A stretch of DNA of 64,000 nucleotides from Bradyrhizobium agreste (GTDB lineage Bacteria > Pseudomonadota > Alphaproteobacteria > Rhizobiales > Xanthobacteraceae), in assembly GCF_016031625.1 (NCBI RefSeq), contig NZ_JACCHP010000016.1, forward strand, positions 1-64,000, given 5' to 3'. The stretch's first letter is position 1. Every line of letters starts with the position of its first letter. Of the stretch, positions 45,857 through 55,810 are shown piece by piece. A program made the position numbers and the translations under genes. A model generated the notes under the pieces. That model did no database searches, was not told the origin of the DNA, and saw only the letters and a list, made by a program, of their open reading frames with translations.

Positions 45857-47146
45857 CTAGGGCGATGGGGCTGCTGCGCCTTCCGGCGCTGGCGCCGCTT
45901 GCTTCAGGCGCTCTAGGTAGCCGCGTGCTCGCGAAATAACCGCCTCGACCACTGTGTCCAGGACGGGATCGCCGCCGGCAGGCATGGCTTCGACCTCGGC
46001 CTTGGCCGCCATTGCATGGTGCGTCACGGCCTGAGCAATCTCCGAGACGCGCCGGATCGTCTGCGCTGGAGAGAGCTTGCAGTCGATGGCGAAGCGCTCC
46101 CAGTGGTTGCGTCCGAGCTGGTCGGCCTGCTTCTGCCCGCCGATCTTCTGAGCCATGTTGCGGGTGATCTTCGGATATGGCGCCGCACAGACGATGTCGT
46201 AGCCTGGCGCCATGGCGGCGCCGCGCGCCGATAGCATCAGCGAGTAATTTTTGGCATGGGAATCCGTATTCCACACTATCGGATTGAAAATGGCAAGATC
46301 GACGAAGCGGGCGGTCTCCTGTGCTGTCATGTGGCGCTGGGTCACGCCGACCATGTCGGCCAATGATGGTCCTTTTAGTCCTCTATCGTTGTTCTGGTAC
46401 TTGGCAGCTGGCGGTCGGCCCAGGGCTTGGCAGAAGTCCTCCTGATGCAGCCGCCGCCACCTCTTGCCGTCATGACGGCGGTCATAGCGCTCAACCAGCA
46501 GGTAGCTACGTTCGCCTGCCGTCCCGGTCGTCACCTTCGGCGTCGGGATTCCGATCATGCGCGCGAGCGTCAGGCAGAATGCCTCGTTCTGGACGGCGCC
46601 AGGCAAGCGCTCGCCATCGGGCTTGATGATGTGGGTCGATGGCGCGCCGTCGATCGGTATGTAGAGGGTGTCGCCATCCAGAGCGACGGCGAGCTTCGTC
46701 TGCACACCGGCAAGCGACATCGACACGCCATCTTCCCCGACGAGAAAGGGCTTGTGGGGTAGCTCATTGAGGATGCGCTCGAGCGAGGCCTTGTCGGGAA
46801 TCTCTCGCCATTTGCCGGCGATCAGCCCGGTGCCAGGCTGTCCGACGGAGAGCGCGCCGGCGGTGTCGCGGCCCATCTCGGCAAGAAGGCCGATGACATC
46901 GGCCGGGGACTTGCCGAGCATATGACCTACGATCCCCAGAGTTGCGTTCTCCGGCAGCAGATTTGCCGCCCATACCAGAATTGCCGAAGCATCATGCGAC
47001 GCCTGCGAGAGCGGCATGGTGAGCGACACAGGGAAGGCGCCGGTCAGCCCGCGCCAGGATTCGGCATAGGTGAAGCCTGACGCTTCGTCGGCGGCCGTGA
47101 TCCAACCGACCTCTCGCGTTTCAAAGTAGACGGGAAGACGGTCCAT
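45857..47146 (-). CDS. hipA: HipA-type Ser/Thr kinase toxin (module 2)
   Basis: 429 residues from ATG 47146 (MDRLPVYFETREVGW). The HipA fold is complete: N-subdomain with FPVSLTMPLS and LLPEN; SLAGVQTKLAV phosphate loop; THIIKPDGERLPG; LLVERYDR; LHQEDFCQALG; the catalytic DSHAKNYSLM; and the metal-binding PGYDIV. The gene overlaps hipB by 26 bp, so expression is coupled. HipA phosphorylates glutamyl- or another aminoacyl-tRNA synthetase and causes growth arrest unless bound by HipB. Unlike module 1 it is undamaged. It ends with an Ala/Pro-rich tail. Confidence 0.88.
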   Translation of the reverse strand: MDRLPVYFETREVGWITAADEASGFTYAESWRGLTGAFPVSLTMPLSQASHDASAILVWAANLLPENATLGIVGHMLGKSPADVIGLLAEMGRDTAGALSVGQPGTGLIAGKWREIPDKASLERILNELPHKPFLVGEDGVSMSLAGVQTKLAVALDGDTLYIPIDGAPSTHIIKPDGERLPGAVQNEAFCLTLARMIGIPTPKVTTGTAGERSYLLVERYDRRHDGKRWRRLHQEDFCQALGRPPAAKYQNNDRGLKGPSLADMVGVTQRHMTAQETARFVDLAIFNPIVWNTDSHAKNYSLMLSARGAAMAPGYDIVCAAPYPKITRNMAQKIGGQKQADQLGRNHWERFAIDCKLSPAQTIRRVSEIAQAVTHHAMAAKAEVEAMPAGGDPVLDTVVEAVISRARGYLERLKQAAPAPEGAAAPSP

Positions 47147-47495
47147 GAGGCTCCTCCTCGTCGCTGTCGGGAATGTCCGGTGTCTCGGAAGTGTTCGCGC
47201 GGCGGACTTGCGCATCCTTGAGAACCTCCTCGATGCGCAGCCCAAGCACGTTTGCCACGTGCAGGCTGCGCCCGAGCTGACAGGTGCTTTTTCCGGCCTC
47301 GAGGTCGACGATGAAGCGCTTTCCTGTCCCGCTCACCATGGCCAGCTCGTCCTGCCGGAGGCCCTGGCGTTTGCGTTCTTCCTGGATGAGGCGACCGAAT
47401 GCTGCAGCGAACTCGGCGGCTCGGCGTGCGACACCGGTCTCGCCAGGAGCCTCGTTTCCGCCCGAGGGGGGATTGCGTTTTGGAGGCGTGTTCAT
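47121..47495 (-). CDS. hipB: HipB-type XRE-family antitoxin/repressor (module 2)
   Basis: 124 residues with a central XRE helix-turn-helix (IQEERKRQGLRQDELAMVSG, KRFIVDLEAGK) and a longer acidic C-terminal tail (TPDIPDSDEEEPHG) than module 1. It should bind the four operators that begin 14 bp upstream and the HipA encoded downstream. ATG 47495 is used. Confidence 0.85.
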   Translation of the reverse strand: MNTPPKRNPPSGGNEAPGETGVARRAAEFAAAFGRLIQEERKRQGLRQDELAMVSGTGKRFIVDLEAGKSTCQLGRSLHVANVLGLRIEEVLKDAQVRRANTSETPDIPDSDEEEPHGPSSRLL

Positions 47496-47509
47496 AGCTC
47501 TCTCGCCGT

Positions 47510-47676
47510 AAGTTACCGAGCGGGAACTTTATGGGTTGAAACAGCAAATGTCCAGAGGAAAGTTACCGAACGGGAACTTTTCGCCGATCCGATGGATAGA
47601 GGATAAAAGTTACCGAGCGGGAACATTTACCTCGAGCCGAGGCTAAGCGATCCGGAAAGTTACCGATCGGGAATTC
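47510..47676 (-). promoter_or_regulatory. Four evenly spaced operators of hipBA module 2
   Basis: Copies of AAGTTACCGAGCGGGAACTT lie at 47510-47529, 47560-47579, 47607-47626 and 47657-47676. Each is an imperfect palindrome (AAGTT-CCG--CGG-AACTT). Start-to-start distances are 50, 47 and 50 bp, close to whole helical turns, so bound HipB dimers would sit on one face of the DNA. Confidence 0.85.
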
Positions 47677-48439
47677 TGCGCCGGGCAACTGGGTTCATTG
47701 AAGAGGAGATCGACGGCGACCGTGCGCCGGGAAATCCGAGCCCGATCGAGCGAAGCATGGTCCTTAGCGTCCGCTCGGTGTCGAGCGGCGTTGCCGGCCC
47801 ACAACGATCTCCGCGACTGGCAGCGGATGGGGGATATAGGAGACGAGCTCGCTGCGACGAGAAACCGCGTCAAAACATGAGGCGCTAGGTGATCCGGGCG
47901 TGCCCATGATTGCCAGCGCACTTCCCATTCGTGTGAAAGGCCGGATGATTCGAGCCACGCAGTTCAAGATCAATGGAGAAGCTATGACCAAGCGCCAAAT
48001 GATCCAAGGAACGCAATCCCGGTTGCAATCTGACACCAAACTAGGGTGGCTCTGCGCAGCCGAAGGCCGCCTCCTCGATACATGCGCCATGTCGGCGGCA
48101 GACCTCGTCGAGGTCGCGAACGGGTCCGAGGCAATCGGGAAGCCGCCCTGCAGGCGGTTTGTCATGAACCGCGAAGATCGAAGGCGAGAGCCCGATGCGA
48201 CGCCCCGGCCGTTGTCCGCATACGCTCGCCGTTGGCCGAGATCGCCGCGCGCCCAGCTGAAGCGGGCGATGAAGAATTCCATCGTTCGATGCAAAATTAT
48301 CGTTAGGTCGAGCAGATAGTCGATAAACAGGCGGGAGCGCCCATCCGCTCCGGTCGCGATCTGTTGCGCAAACTCTCGCGCAACGTCGATTCCGTGCTTG
48401 AGTTCACCCGGATCTCGACTCGGTGAATCAGAATTTGCC
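47677..48439. other. No gene recognised
   Basis: About 760 bp without a recognisable gene. A long open frame on the minus strand (47764-48753) runs antisense to the MATE remnant and has no family features. Confidence 0.4.
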
Positions 48440-49096
48440 GAATTTGAGAATGCCCTCAAGACCACACAGGACTGTGTAGTGATTGTGATCTCGATGCTGG
48501 ATGCGCGCGCGGCGCTAGCACGTGGCGCGGCGGACAGAGCCCTGGTATGGCGCTCGCTGCGCATGGGGCTATCGGCTGCATTCCTTCCGTGGGCGCCGAT
48601 TATGGTTTTTGCCGGTGCAGGGCGAGCAAATCGTGCTTGCGCTCGGCCACGAACAAGCGATCGCGCTTCTAGCAATATCTGTTCGGGCTGGCATGGGGCA
48701 TCTTGCCGACATTGTGGCTCCTGGCGAATCCGCAGTTTCATGGCGGCGGTCAACTACCCGACGCCAGGCTTGTGGATCACTCTCGCCGCCATCCCGACCA
48801 ACGCACTCTGTTGATCAGGCCAATTCGGCTTGCCGCAACCGGCCTTGTGAACAGTGCGACTTTCGTTGCCGGGATTTGGTTCGGCGACCCGGGACGCCGG
48901 TTTCGGTGCCGTTTTCGGGCCTTTTTTTCGCAACGGCGCTTCCGATGGGTGTGATCAGCACGACAGCCGTTGCCGCCCATCAGATTGCCTTCCAACTCGC
49001 AATTGCCTTTTCATGATTCCGTTCTGCATCGGGATGGCGGTGAGCGTACGGCGGATTGACAACATTCATCTTCGCCTGTCTGCAGAAGCGTGGTGA
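48440..49096 (+). pseudogene. MATE-family efflux transporter remnant
   Basis: Pieces in three frames follow the MATE protein order: GEQIVLALGHEQAIALLA, MPTLWLLA, SFMAAVNYPTPGLWITLAA, RLAATGLVNSATFVAGIWF, and STTAVAAHQIAFQLAIAF with MIPFCIGMAVSV. At least four frameshifts; both ends missing. Confidence 0.75.
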
Positions 49097-49250
49097 TGCC
49101 CGCGTAGGTCCGGCGGCCCCGATGGCTGTGCGCACGTGCATCTTGATGACGGAGGAGTCGTTTAGCATTTCGTGTAAACCGTCAGATCGTCAGATTTAGT
49201 TGCCACTGGCCGCGCAGAAATTGATGATGGCAAGCGAGCAATTCCCACGA

Positions 49251-50423
49251 TCACCCTTCTTTTTGTTGTTTGCTCCGTTGCCTGCGCTTTGACGCTATCG
49301 GAAACCCGTCTTGTGGAGTTGCACAAACAGTCCCATAGCAAGCCTTCTCACCCTTGTAGTTGGCCAGCGCTTCGACCAACGTCGACGTGACGTCCTGTTT
49401 CAGTTCGTCGGGGATAGGCTGAGGACCGCCTAGCGAGTTCAACGCCACCTCGATCAATTCGATTGCGCGATCCTTGTTGCCGCTCTCATAATAATACTGA
49501 GCGACCGTCCCATAGGACAGGTACTTGAAGCCACCGTCCCCTTGCGGAGGATTCAGCGCAAGAATGTGTTCGGACAACTCTTTGCCCATCGCGAGGCGCT
49601 CGGCAGACGGGAAGTGGGAGTTGTCATTCGCCGGATCAAAGAGTTGGCGCAGCGCCCACTCCATCCACTGCTCATCGTTTTTGTCGATCGCGTCGCGAGC
49701 GAATTGCCTCAAAACCGGCAAGCCGGTCTGCAAGTTGCGCAGTTTGTGAAGCAACAGTTCCGCATGGAGTGCGCGGAAGCGGAGATCGTCCGGCATCACC
49801 GCGACGGCCTCTTCGACCGCCGAAACCGCCTTTGCCCAATCCTCCGCCTCCATCGCCGGCCGAAGCTTGGCGAGAATCGACTCAGTCAGCGTCCTTTCGC
49901 GCATTTCGCGTCGTCCGCTGTCGATCCGCTCTGTATCGGCGGCTTTGGCTTCATCGCTGGTCCGCCAACTGCCGTTAAGAACTTTCGGCAAGACGTCATC
50001 GAGCTCCATCGGATGACCGATAAAGGCGATGTGGCCGTCACGGTCAACGACGAACGAGGTGGGAATCCCGACAGAAAAGCTGGAGTCCATCCAAAGCTTG
50101 TTCATTTCGCCTGTGGAATCGAACCCGATCCGATAGTTCAGGTTCGAGAACTTGTCGGTCAACCACGCGTCCAACGTTGTTCGGGCCTCGTTCGCCGTTG
50201 GAGCTTGTTCGCAAGCTGCGACGCCGAGCAGCTCAAGTCCGCTGTCTTTGTATTTCTCTTGCAGCTCTACTAGATGAGGCATGACTTCCGCACATGGTCC
50301 GCACCAAGTTGCCCAAAATTCGACGATGTACACCTTCCCGGGCTGGAAGCTCGTGAGGGGCTCGCCGCGCAGCCAGTTCTCCACCTTGATCGGAGGAGCT
50401 GGGGACTCCATGCGCAGCACCAT
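49251..50423 (-). CDS. TlpA-like thioredoxin-fold protein with helical (TPR-like) C-terminal half
   Basis: 391 residues. The N-terminal ~150 residues are a TlpA/ResA-type redoxin domain (YIVEFWATWCGPCAEVMPHL with the WCGPC redox motif, cis-Pro in VGIPTSFVVDRDG). The C-terminal half has repeated helices (AMEAEDWAKAVSAVEEAVAV, TVAQYYYESGNKDRAIELIE) like TPRs. From ATG 50423 (GGAG 6 bases upstream) no signal peptide is visible; the frame is open to 50513, and an upstream start would add no clear signal either. Relatives with this layout are common in Planctomycetes and some rhizobia. Function unknown; perhaps cytoplasmic thiol-disulfide exchange. Confidence 0.75.
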   Translation of the reverse strand: MVLRMESPAPPIKVENWLRGEPLTSFQPGKVYIVEFWATWCGPCAEVMPHLVELQEKYKDSGLELLGVAACEQAPTANEARTTLDAWLTDKFSNLNYRIGFDSTGEMNKLWMDSSFSVGIPTSFVVDRDGHIAFIGHPMELDDVLPKVLNGSWRTSDEAKAADTERIDSGRREMRERTLTESILAKLRPAMEAEDWAKAVSAVEEAVAVMPDDLRFRALHAELLLHKLRNLQTGLPVLRQFARDAIDKNDEQWMEWALRQLFDPANDNSHFPSAERLAMGKELSEHILALNPPQGDGGFKYLSYGTVAQYYYESGNKDRAIELIEVALNSLGGPQPIPDELKQDVTSTLVEALANYKGEKACYGTVCATPQDGFPIASKRRQRSKQQKEG

Positions 50424-50824
50424 GTTGCTCTCCAAAACTATTGCCACTCGTTGCGCGACTTTGTGCGCTTGCCTGTTTCTCTCATACGGAGCACACAGGT
50501 TGGAGAGCATCACGCGTTTTGCGCATCTTGTGTGCGCTCAGCCCTCACTCCGTGTTTCTGCATCCCAACAGCAAAAGGCGTGCCATCTCGGTTCGCACGC
50601 GTCAAACGCCTGACTACGCTTTGAAAACTCCAAGACACCCCAAACACAGCCGGTGTTTTGAACCTGACGGACTTTGTCCCATGTCAGAAGTTGGACACGA
50701 AATCCTTGTCGGTGAGCACTTGGTCATGCGAGCCGATCCGGCAAGATCTCGCGTCTAGAACTGCCGCCGCCCGAACGCATCATGTAGCAAGGGCAGTTAG
50801 GATCGATTTCGCAAGTGAGGCGCG

Positions 50825-51052
50825 CTCCCGCTCCGGGTGACCAGCACAAGTATTTGAATAGGTCTTCCCACCGCCTTCGGCGAGACGATTGAGACGTCGG
50901 CTTTGATGATGCCCTCTGAGCGGAGCCTATTCAGTCGTCGTTGACAGGGTGGTAGCAGAAAGCCCGGCTACTTCGCCGAGCACCTCGGAAGTTAAGCGGT
51001 TGTTCTTTTGCACAATCTCAAGGATGTGGACGTCTACTCGATCGTATCGCAT
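50825..51052 (-). pseudogene. Lrp/AsnC-family regulator remnant (DNA-binding half)
   Basis: From ATG 51052 the frame reads MRYDRVDVHILEIVQKNNRL and EVAGLSATTLSTT. One base off, it continues with CQRRLNRLRSEGIIKADVSI and SPKAVGRPIQILVLVT, the end of the helix-turn-helix and the start of the ligand-binding domain. A frameshift near 50945 and loss of the C-terminal domain make it a pseudogene. Confidence 0.75.
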
Positions 51053-51112
51053 GATCAGCTCCCGCCTGAGGTGAATTCCGCCGCGATATTGAATCGCCAT
51101 GAGGTATCGGTG

Positions 51113-51247
51113 ATGACGGACGAACAGCACGAGCTGGAACACTGCAAGCAAGAGATTGCTCGTCTCAAACAGCTGGTTGTGTACCTTTCTGCAATTGTGT
51201 TGCGCAACGTCGTAAGAGACGGCGAGAACCGAAAGGAACGCGCGTGA
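51113..51247 (+). CDS. Small hypothetical peptide
   Basis: 44 residues: MTDEQHELEHCKQEIARLKQ, then LVVYLSAIVLRNVVRDG. The pattern of a short amphipathic helix with a leucine-rich end recurs, in my recollection, in rhizobial small proteins of unknown role. A weak GAGG lies 13 bases upstream. Confidence 0.4.
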   Translation: MTDEQHELEHCKQEIARLKQLVVYLSAIVLRNVVRDGENRKERA

Positions 51248-51439
51248 GTCTCTGGCCGCCCACCGAACGCCAGCCACGCGAGGGTGTGTGGGCGTGCATC
51301 GAGATAGTTTGAATAGAGGCAGCGCCCTGCCTGGCAATCATTCCGGCGCTTTCGAGCGAGTAATACCTGTTCATTCCAGAACTGAGCTACACACGATTGA
51401 AATAAGTTGGCTGCCATTCGCCCCAGTCCAGCACTTAAG

Positions 51440-51605
51440 TATTCATTGCATTGAAACCGATTATCTGCCCTGCCTGGTGGTGCCAAGCGTAAAGGTCTAT
51501 GATGCGATCTACAAGAAGCTGATCAGTCGGCTCGACTTTGCTGACGTCAGCTCGTTCATTAGCATGGAAGTGCTGAAGTTTACGACCACGGTGCCGTTGG
51601 CCTTT
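51440..51605 (+). pseudogene. Lrp/AsnC ligand-binding-domain fragment (opposite strand)
   Basis: The plus-strand frame ETDYLPCLVVPSVKVYDAIY, KKLISRLDFADVSS, MEVLKFTTTVPL is the end of an AsnC-type effector domain (TGE.DYLL...VVPD...YKKLISR...KFTT.LPL). It lies on the other strand from the Lrp DNA-binding remnant, so it derives from a different gene or from an inversion. Confidence 0.6.
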
Positions 51606-53726
51606 AGGGTGCGCCTTCCGGTGGCTCGGGGCAAAGCCGCCTGGATGCATAAGTGTATTCCAGAGCCAGCCGGCGTGCACGCTCGATGAGATTTGCGGCA
51701 GTACTGTGCCCCCCGTCGATGTTCTCAAAGTAGAAATAAGATTCACCGAGCGCAGCGAGCTTCGCGGCGGCCTTACGGCCGTGCGCAGGATGCACGCGGT
51801 CGTCCTTGGTGGAGGTAAGAATGAAAGGCTCCGGGTAGGTCTTGCCCGGGTACCAGCATTTGGTACGGCGAGTAGGCTTCGATCCACTCTCGTTGTTCGG
51901 GAATGGCCGGGTCGCCATACTCGGCGGTCCAGGACGCGCCCGCGCCCAAGTAGGTGATCGAAGCATGTCCAACAGCGGCGCCCCTATGATCGCCGCGTTG
52001 AAAAGCTCGGGGCGCTGGGTTATTGCAGCGCCGACCAGCAGGCCCCCTTGGCTGGCGCCGATCACGCCGAGCCGGCGCGGACTTGTGACTTTCCGACGGA
52101 TCAGATCGTCAGCGACGGCGATAAAATCATCCCACGTCTTTTGCTTCGTTGCTCCCTGGCCAGCCCGGTGCCATGGTGGACCGAACTCGCCGCCTCCCCG
52201 CAGGTTGGCAACAACATACGCATTCCCCTGCTCAAGCCAAAGCCGCCCCAGAGGTCCCTCATAGGAAGGGAGGCGCGGAACCTGAAACCCGCCATAACCA
52301 TCGAGAAGCGTCGGGGTCGACCCGTCGAATCTTGCGCTCCTGGGCCGCACCAGAGAGTACGGGATCCGCGTGCCATCGCGCGAAGTCACCTCGAGCTGCT
52401 CCACGACATGCTTCGATGCGTCGAACGTCGCAGGTGCCGTCTTCAAGAGCTCGAGCCGTTTGCTTTCGGCATCAAAGTACCAAAGCGATGTTGGCGTGAG
52501 ATAGTTCGAGACGGTAAACGTCATTTCATCGTTTTGCGCGGAAGTGACTGATAGCCTTACGGTCGCATTCTTTGGCAGTGGGACTGGTGTGGCATGCCAT
52601 GCACCTTGATCGTACCTGTAGACGAACGCCTTGCTTTGAACGTTGTCAAGAATGGTCACGACCAGGAAATTCCTGGTGGTGCCAAATCCGCTGAGTGCCT
52701 GCCGGCAGTTGGGCTGGAAAACGACAGAGGGTTTCGCACGCAGCGGATCCTGCTTCCATTCGGCCAAATCATACGAGATCATTGAGCCGGCCTTGAAGCT
52801 GGTATCGCCGGAGCGGATCCAGTCTTCGTCCAGTTTGACAAGTAGCCGGCCACTCGCGATCCCGACGATCAAGGCCTTCTTTGGCAGATCGAGTTCGATC
52901 GGCCCGGCGGGCCCGAACAGCACATACTGCCGCTCGAAGAAGTTGATTTGACGGACCACGCCGGTTACATCCATCCGCCCTGCTCCGAGCACAAAGGGCA
53001 AGGTCTTGAAGTCGGTGTGCTGGCCGCGAAAGACTTCGCGCGCCTTATCGAGCGGCTGAGCTCGCTTGAGTTCCTTCAACACGAACGGGAAGCCGGCCTC
53101 GGTCGTGGTCCCCTCGCCCCAATCACGTGCAACAAGGACGGTGTCACGATCAATCCAGCTGACGCTCTGCTTGCCCTCGGGCAGTTGGAATCCACCTGCA
53201 ACAAAGCTTTTGGCTTCGCTGTCGAACTCGCGTATGGACAGGCCATCCTTGCCACCGTCGGAGAGTTTGACGAGGCAGCGCCGCCCAAGGCAGCTGCGAC
53301 CCTTGTAGACCCAGTTCTTGTTCTCGGCGAGAGCGAGCGCGTCAAAGTCCAGGATGGTCTCCCATCGGGGATCCTGGCCACGGTAGCTCTCAAGCGTAGT
53401 GCGCCGCCAGATGCCGCGCACGGGCTCTCGTCTTGCCAGAAAGTTTCGAGACCTTGCCGTTTCAGCGAAACGGACGGAATCCGATCTTTTGCCTGGAGGA
53501 TCGTCAGCGCGTCCCGGTAAAAGCGATCGTAGCGAGGATCCGATTGCAGCAAGCCGAGTGTCTTTTCGTTCTCGGCCTGTGCCCAGGCCAATGCGCGCGG
53601 CCCCTCGACCTCCTCGAGCCAGAGGAACGGATCGTCCACTGGGGCCGCACCAGACTGCCCGTGGAGCAGCGCGACTGTGAGACACATCATCCAGAGCAAC
53701 GCGACGCGCACAAGGGACTTTTTCAT
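51604..53726 (-). pseudogene. S9A prolyl oligopeptidase family, frameshifted copy
   Basis: True start is ATG 53726 (MKKSLVRVALLWMMCLTVAL, a signal peptide), continuing to FWQDE. Near 53430 the reading must move to another frame (PVRGIWRRTTLESYRG). Between about 51860 and 51990 two further indels replace the block after the nucleophile elbow, so that the expected LGAGASWIGEYGDP becomes ARARPGPPSMATRP. The nucleophile motif GASQGG, STKDDRVHPAHG (Asp) and DGGHS (His) are still readable. It is a diverged tandem paralogue of the intact gene at 55811-57925. Confidence 0.85.
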
Positions 53727-54871
53727 TTGGCTTATCCTCAGACCAGGCACGCAGGCCGAGCCCGCAAGTTCTTGCGTAGCGAAATTCGTGTTGGGATCGT
53801 GCACGCGCCGTGTCGCGCCGCCCGCAGCTCGATCTGTGCAAGCAGCATGCCGCCGACAAACAGCAGGTTTCCGCCGCATCGTGCCGCATCGCCATGCCAG
53901 GCTCCCGACATTGGCTCTGAAGCTGACAATCAGGTGTCCGCCGAGTAACGTTTCGCCGTCACCCTTTGAAGCCGCCGCCGGAGCGCATCAGCAGCGCGAT
54001 GTTGCGGCGGGGCTGCACGCTTGCGTTCCGACAGAGGGCGTGTGGGCTGTTAGCCGCCTGAGTGTTGGCGGCGTGATTTGCGAGCGAGCACCGTGCGATA
54101 AAGAGAGCTCGTTGAGCAGTAGCCAAATCGCCGTCGGGAAAAGGCCGTGTTCATGGCACATCTGCGAACGCTGATTTGACGATAACGCAACAGGACACTA
54201 CCAGCTTAGTTTCGTTGAGACGCTGGAAAGCAACGTGAAGCGAGGGCCACACTTATCTATCTCCTTCCAAGCGCAGGGATTTAGGGATGCGCTGCGCTTT
54301 TGCGCCTGAGATAACGGACACGCGTACGCGATCACCCGATATAATTGACGATCAATTCCATGTAACGGCCCCCCAACCGTGCCGTGTCGGACCAGCCGGG
54401 CGCCCTTGAGGCTTACGAGTACTGGCGCGGGCGATCTCGCCCTACATCGGCGAATTCAGATTGAAGCCTTAGTTAAGTGCTGGAGTGGGGATAGGGACTT
54501 TCCAGGCTTCCAGCTAGATCGCCGTTCTCATGACCTCCAATCAGCCGATCCTGATAGTTCTGATCGACCGGGATTCGGAGTTTGCATCTTAGAGCGCTTC
54601 GGCCCGGCGGCGTGCACTTCGCGGCGCGTTGGTCACGAGCGTAGGGTTCGGGCCGTTCGTGGCGGCTGGAATATCTTGCCACGCCCACACTGCGACCGCG
54701 CTCGCAACGCCTGTAACTCTGACGGCAGTGATCGATCGACGGCCTCAACAGACAGCCTCATGGCTGGAAGAGACCGTCGAAAGGCCAAACGCCCGGCGCG
54801 CCGTCACAAGGCATCGCCCGACGAGTGCGAGATCACGCTTTGCAGAGAGCGATTTCCGGAGGCGAGGCGGA
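53727..54871. other. No gene recognised
   Basis: About 1.1 kb between the broken oligopeptidase and the cold-shock gene. Short plus-strand frames show no family features. Confidence 0.4.
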
Positions 54872-55078
54872 TCAGCCGACCCGGAGATCCTCAGCTGACA
54901 TCTTACCCGTACGCCCGGCCTTGAGCTGATAACTTACCCGGGCCCCCTCTTCGAGGGTGGTGTAACCGGCTTTTTCGACGGCACTGATGTGCACGAAGAC
55001 GTCGGGACTTCCGTCCTCAGGCCTGATGAACCCATAACCTTTGGTCGAATTGAACCACTTCACAATACCCATTGCCAC
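54872..55078 (-). CDS. CspA-family cold-shock protein
   Basis: 68 residues. RNA-binding motifs RNP1 (KGYGFI) and RNP2 (VFVHIS) are intact, as are MGIVKWFNSTKGYGF and ARVSYQL. Start GTG 55078 has GGAG 8 bases upstream; ATG 55072 is the alternative. It acts as an RNA chaperone. It lies alone between the two oligopeptidase copies. The C-terminal ...MSAEDLRVG is family-like. Confidence 0.9.
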   Translation of the reverse strand: MAMGIVKWFNSTKGYGFIRPEDGSPDVFVHISAVEKAGYTTLEEGARVSYQLKAGRTGKMSAEDLRVG

Positions 55079-55810
55079 GGCGGCATCTCCATAGTGAACC
55101 GTTGTGATCTAGCGAACAGTCTCCCGGCCATCAAGAGGGTCGGCAAGAGACGAGTCGCTGCGCTGGCCACGTGCTCGTTTTTATCGCGTGCTCTAGCTGC
55201 GGCCTCATTGTGCAAGCGACAAAAGCGGCCTGACGTCGACGACACTTCGCCTCAAGGCTTCAGCCCGGATGACGTTTGACCTTCGCTTCACTCGTCGCTC
55301 GCCACCGGCTTACAGAAGACGTGCGGAGCCTCGAACATGCCGCGCTCATCCAGAGCCGGCGAATGCTTTCGACGTTGAACAACAGGGCAGTCGTGAACTC
55401 CTTTGCGCAGCGTCGCGCAGGATTATCAATGCGCGCATGCCTGCATTGAAGCTCCCTGAAATTCTTTCTCAAGCACGAAGACGCCCGCAGGGCTGTGCTT
55501 TGACTGTTCGTCTTCGGATGTCAACCGCGCGTCGCGCCCTGTCGAACGAGCAGGATCTGCCGAGACAATCGGAAGCGCAATTTGGCAAGTTATCCGCTTG
55601 TCATGTTGTGTTTGGGAAGCCGGAAAACCCGCTCGGCAACGGTGGATCCTGTTGAAACCGGTAACTTGCGCATCTGACGAACTTCGTCGCGCCGCTGGCG
55701 GCTCTTCAGCCTCTCGCTTTGGGTTCGACGAATTCAGCTGAGAATCGTGAAGACGTTGAGATAACCAATGGCTTCTTTTTTATCGGCTTCGATCAGCCCG
55801 TCCACTGAAT
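55079..55810. other. No gene recognised
   Basis: About 730 bp with no recognisable gene on either strand. Confidence 0.4.

Noticed and set aside
47510..47676. Possible CRISPR-like array (four short repeats at regular distance)
   Set aside because: Repeats are palindromic operators only 20 bp long directly upstream of hipB. The intervening sequences are not spacer-like and there are no cas genes.
47764..48753. A 329-codon minus-strand frame
   Set aside because: Partly antisense to recognisable MATE fragments; composition and lack of motifs argue against a gene.
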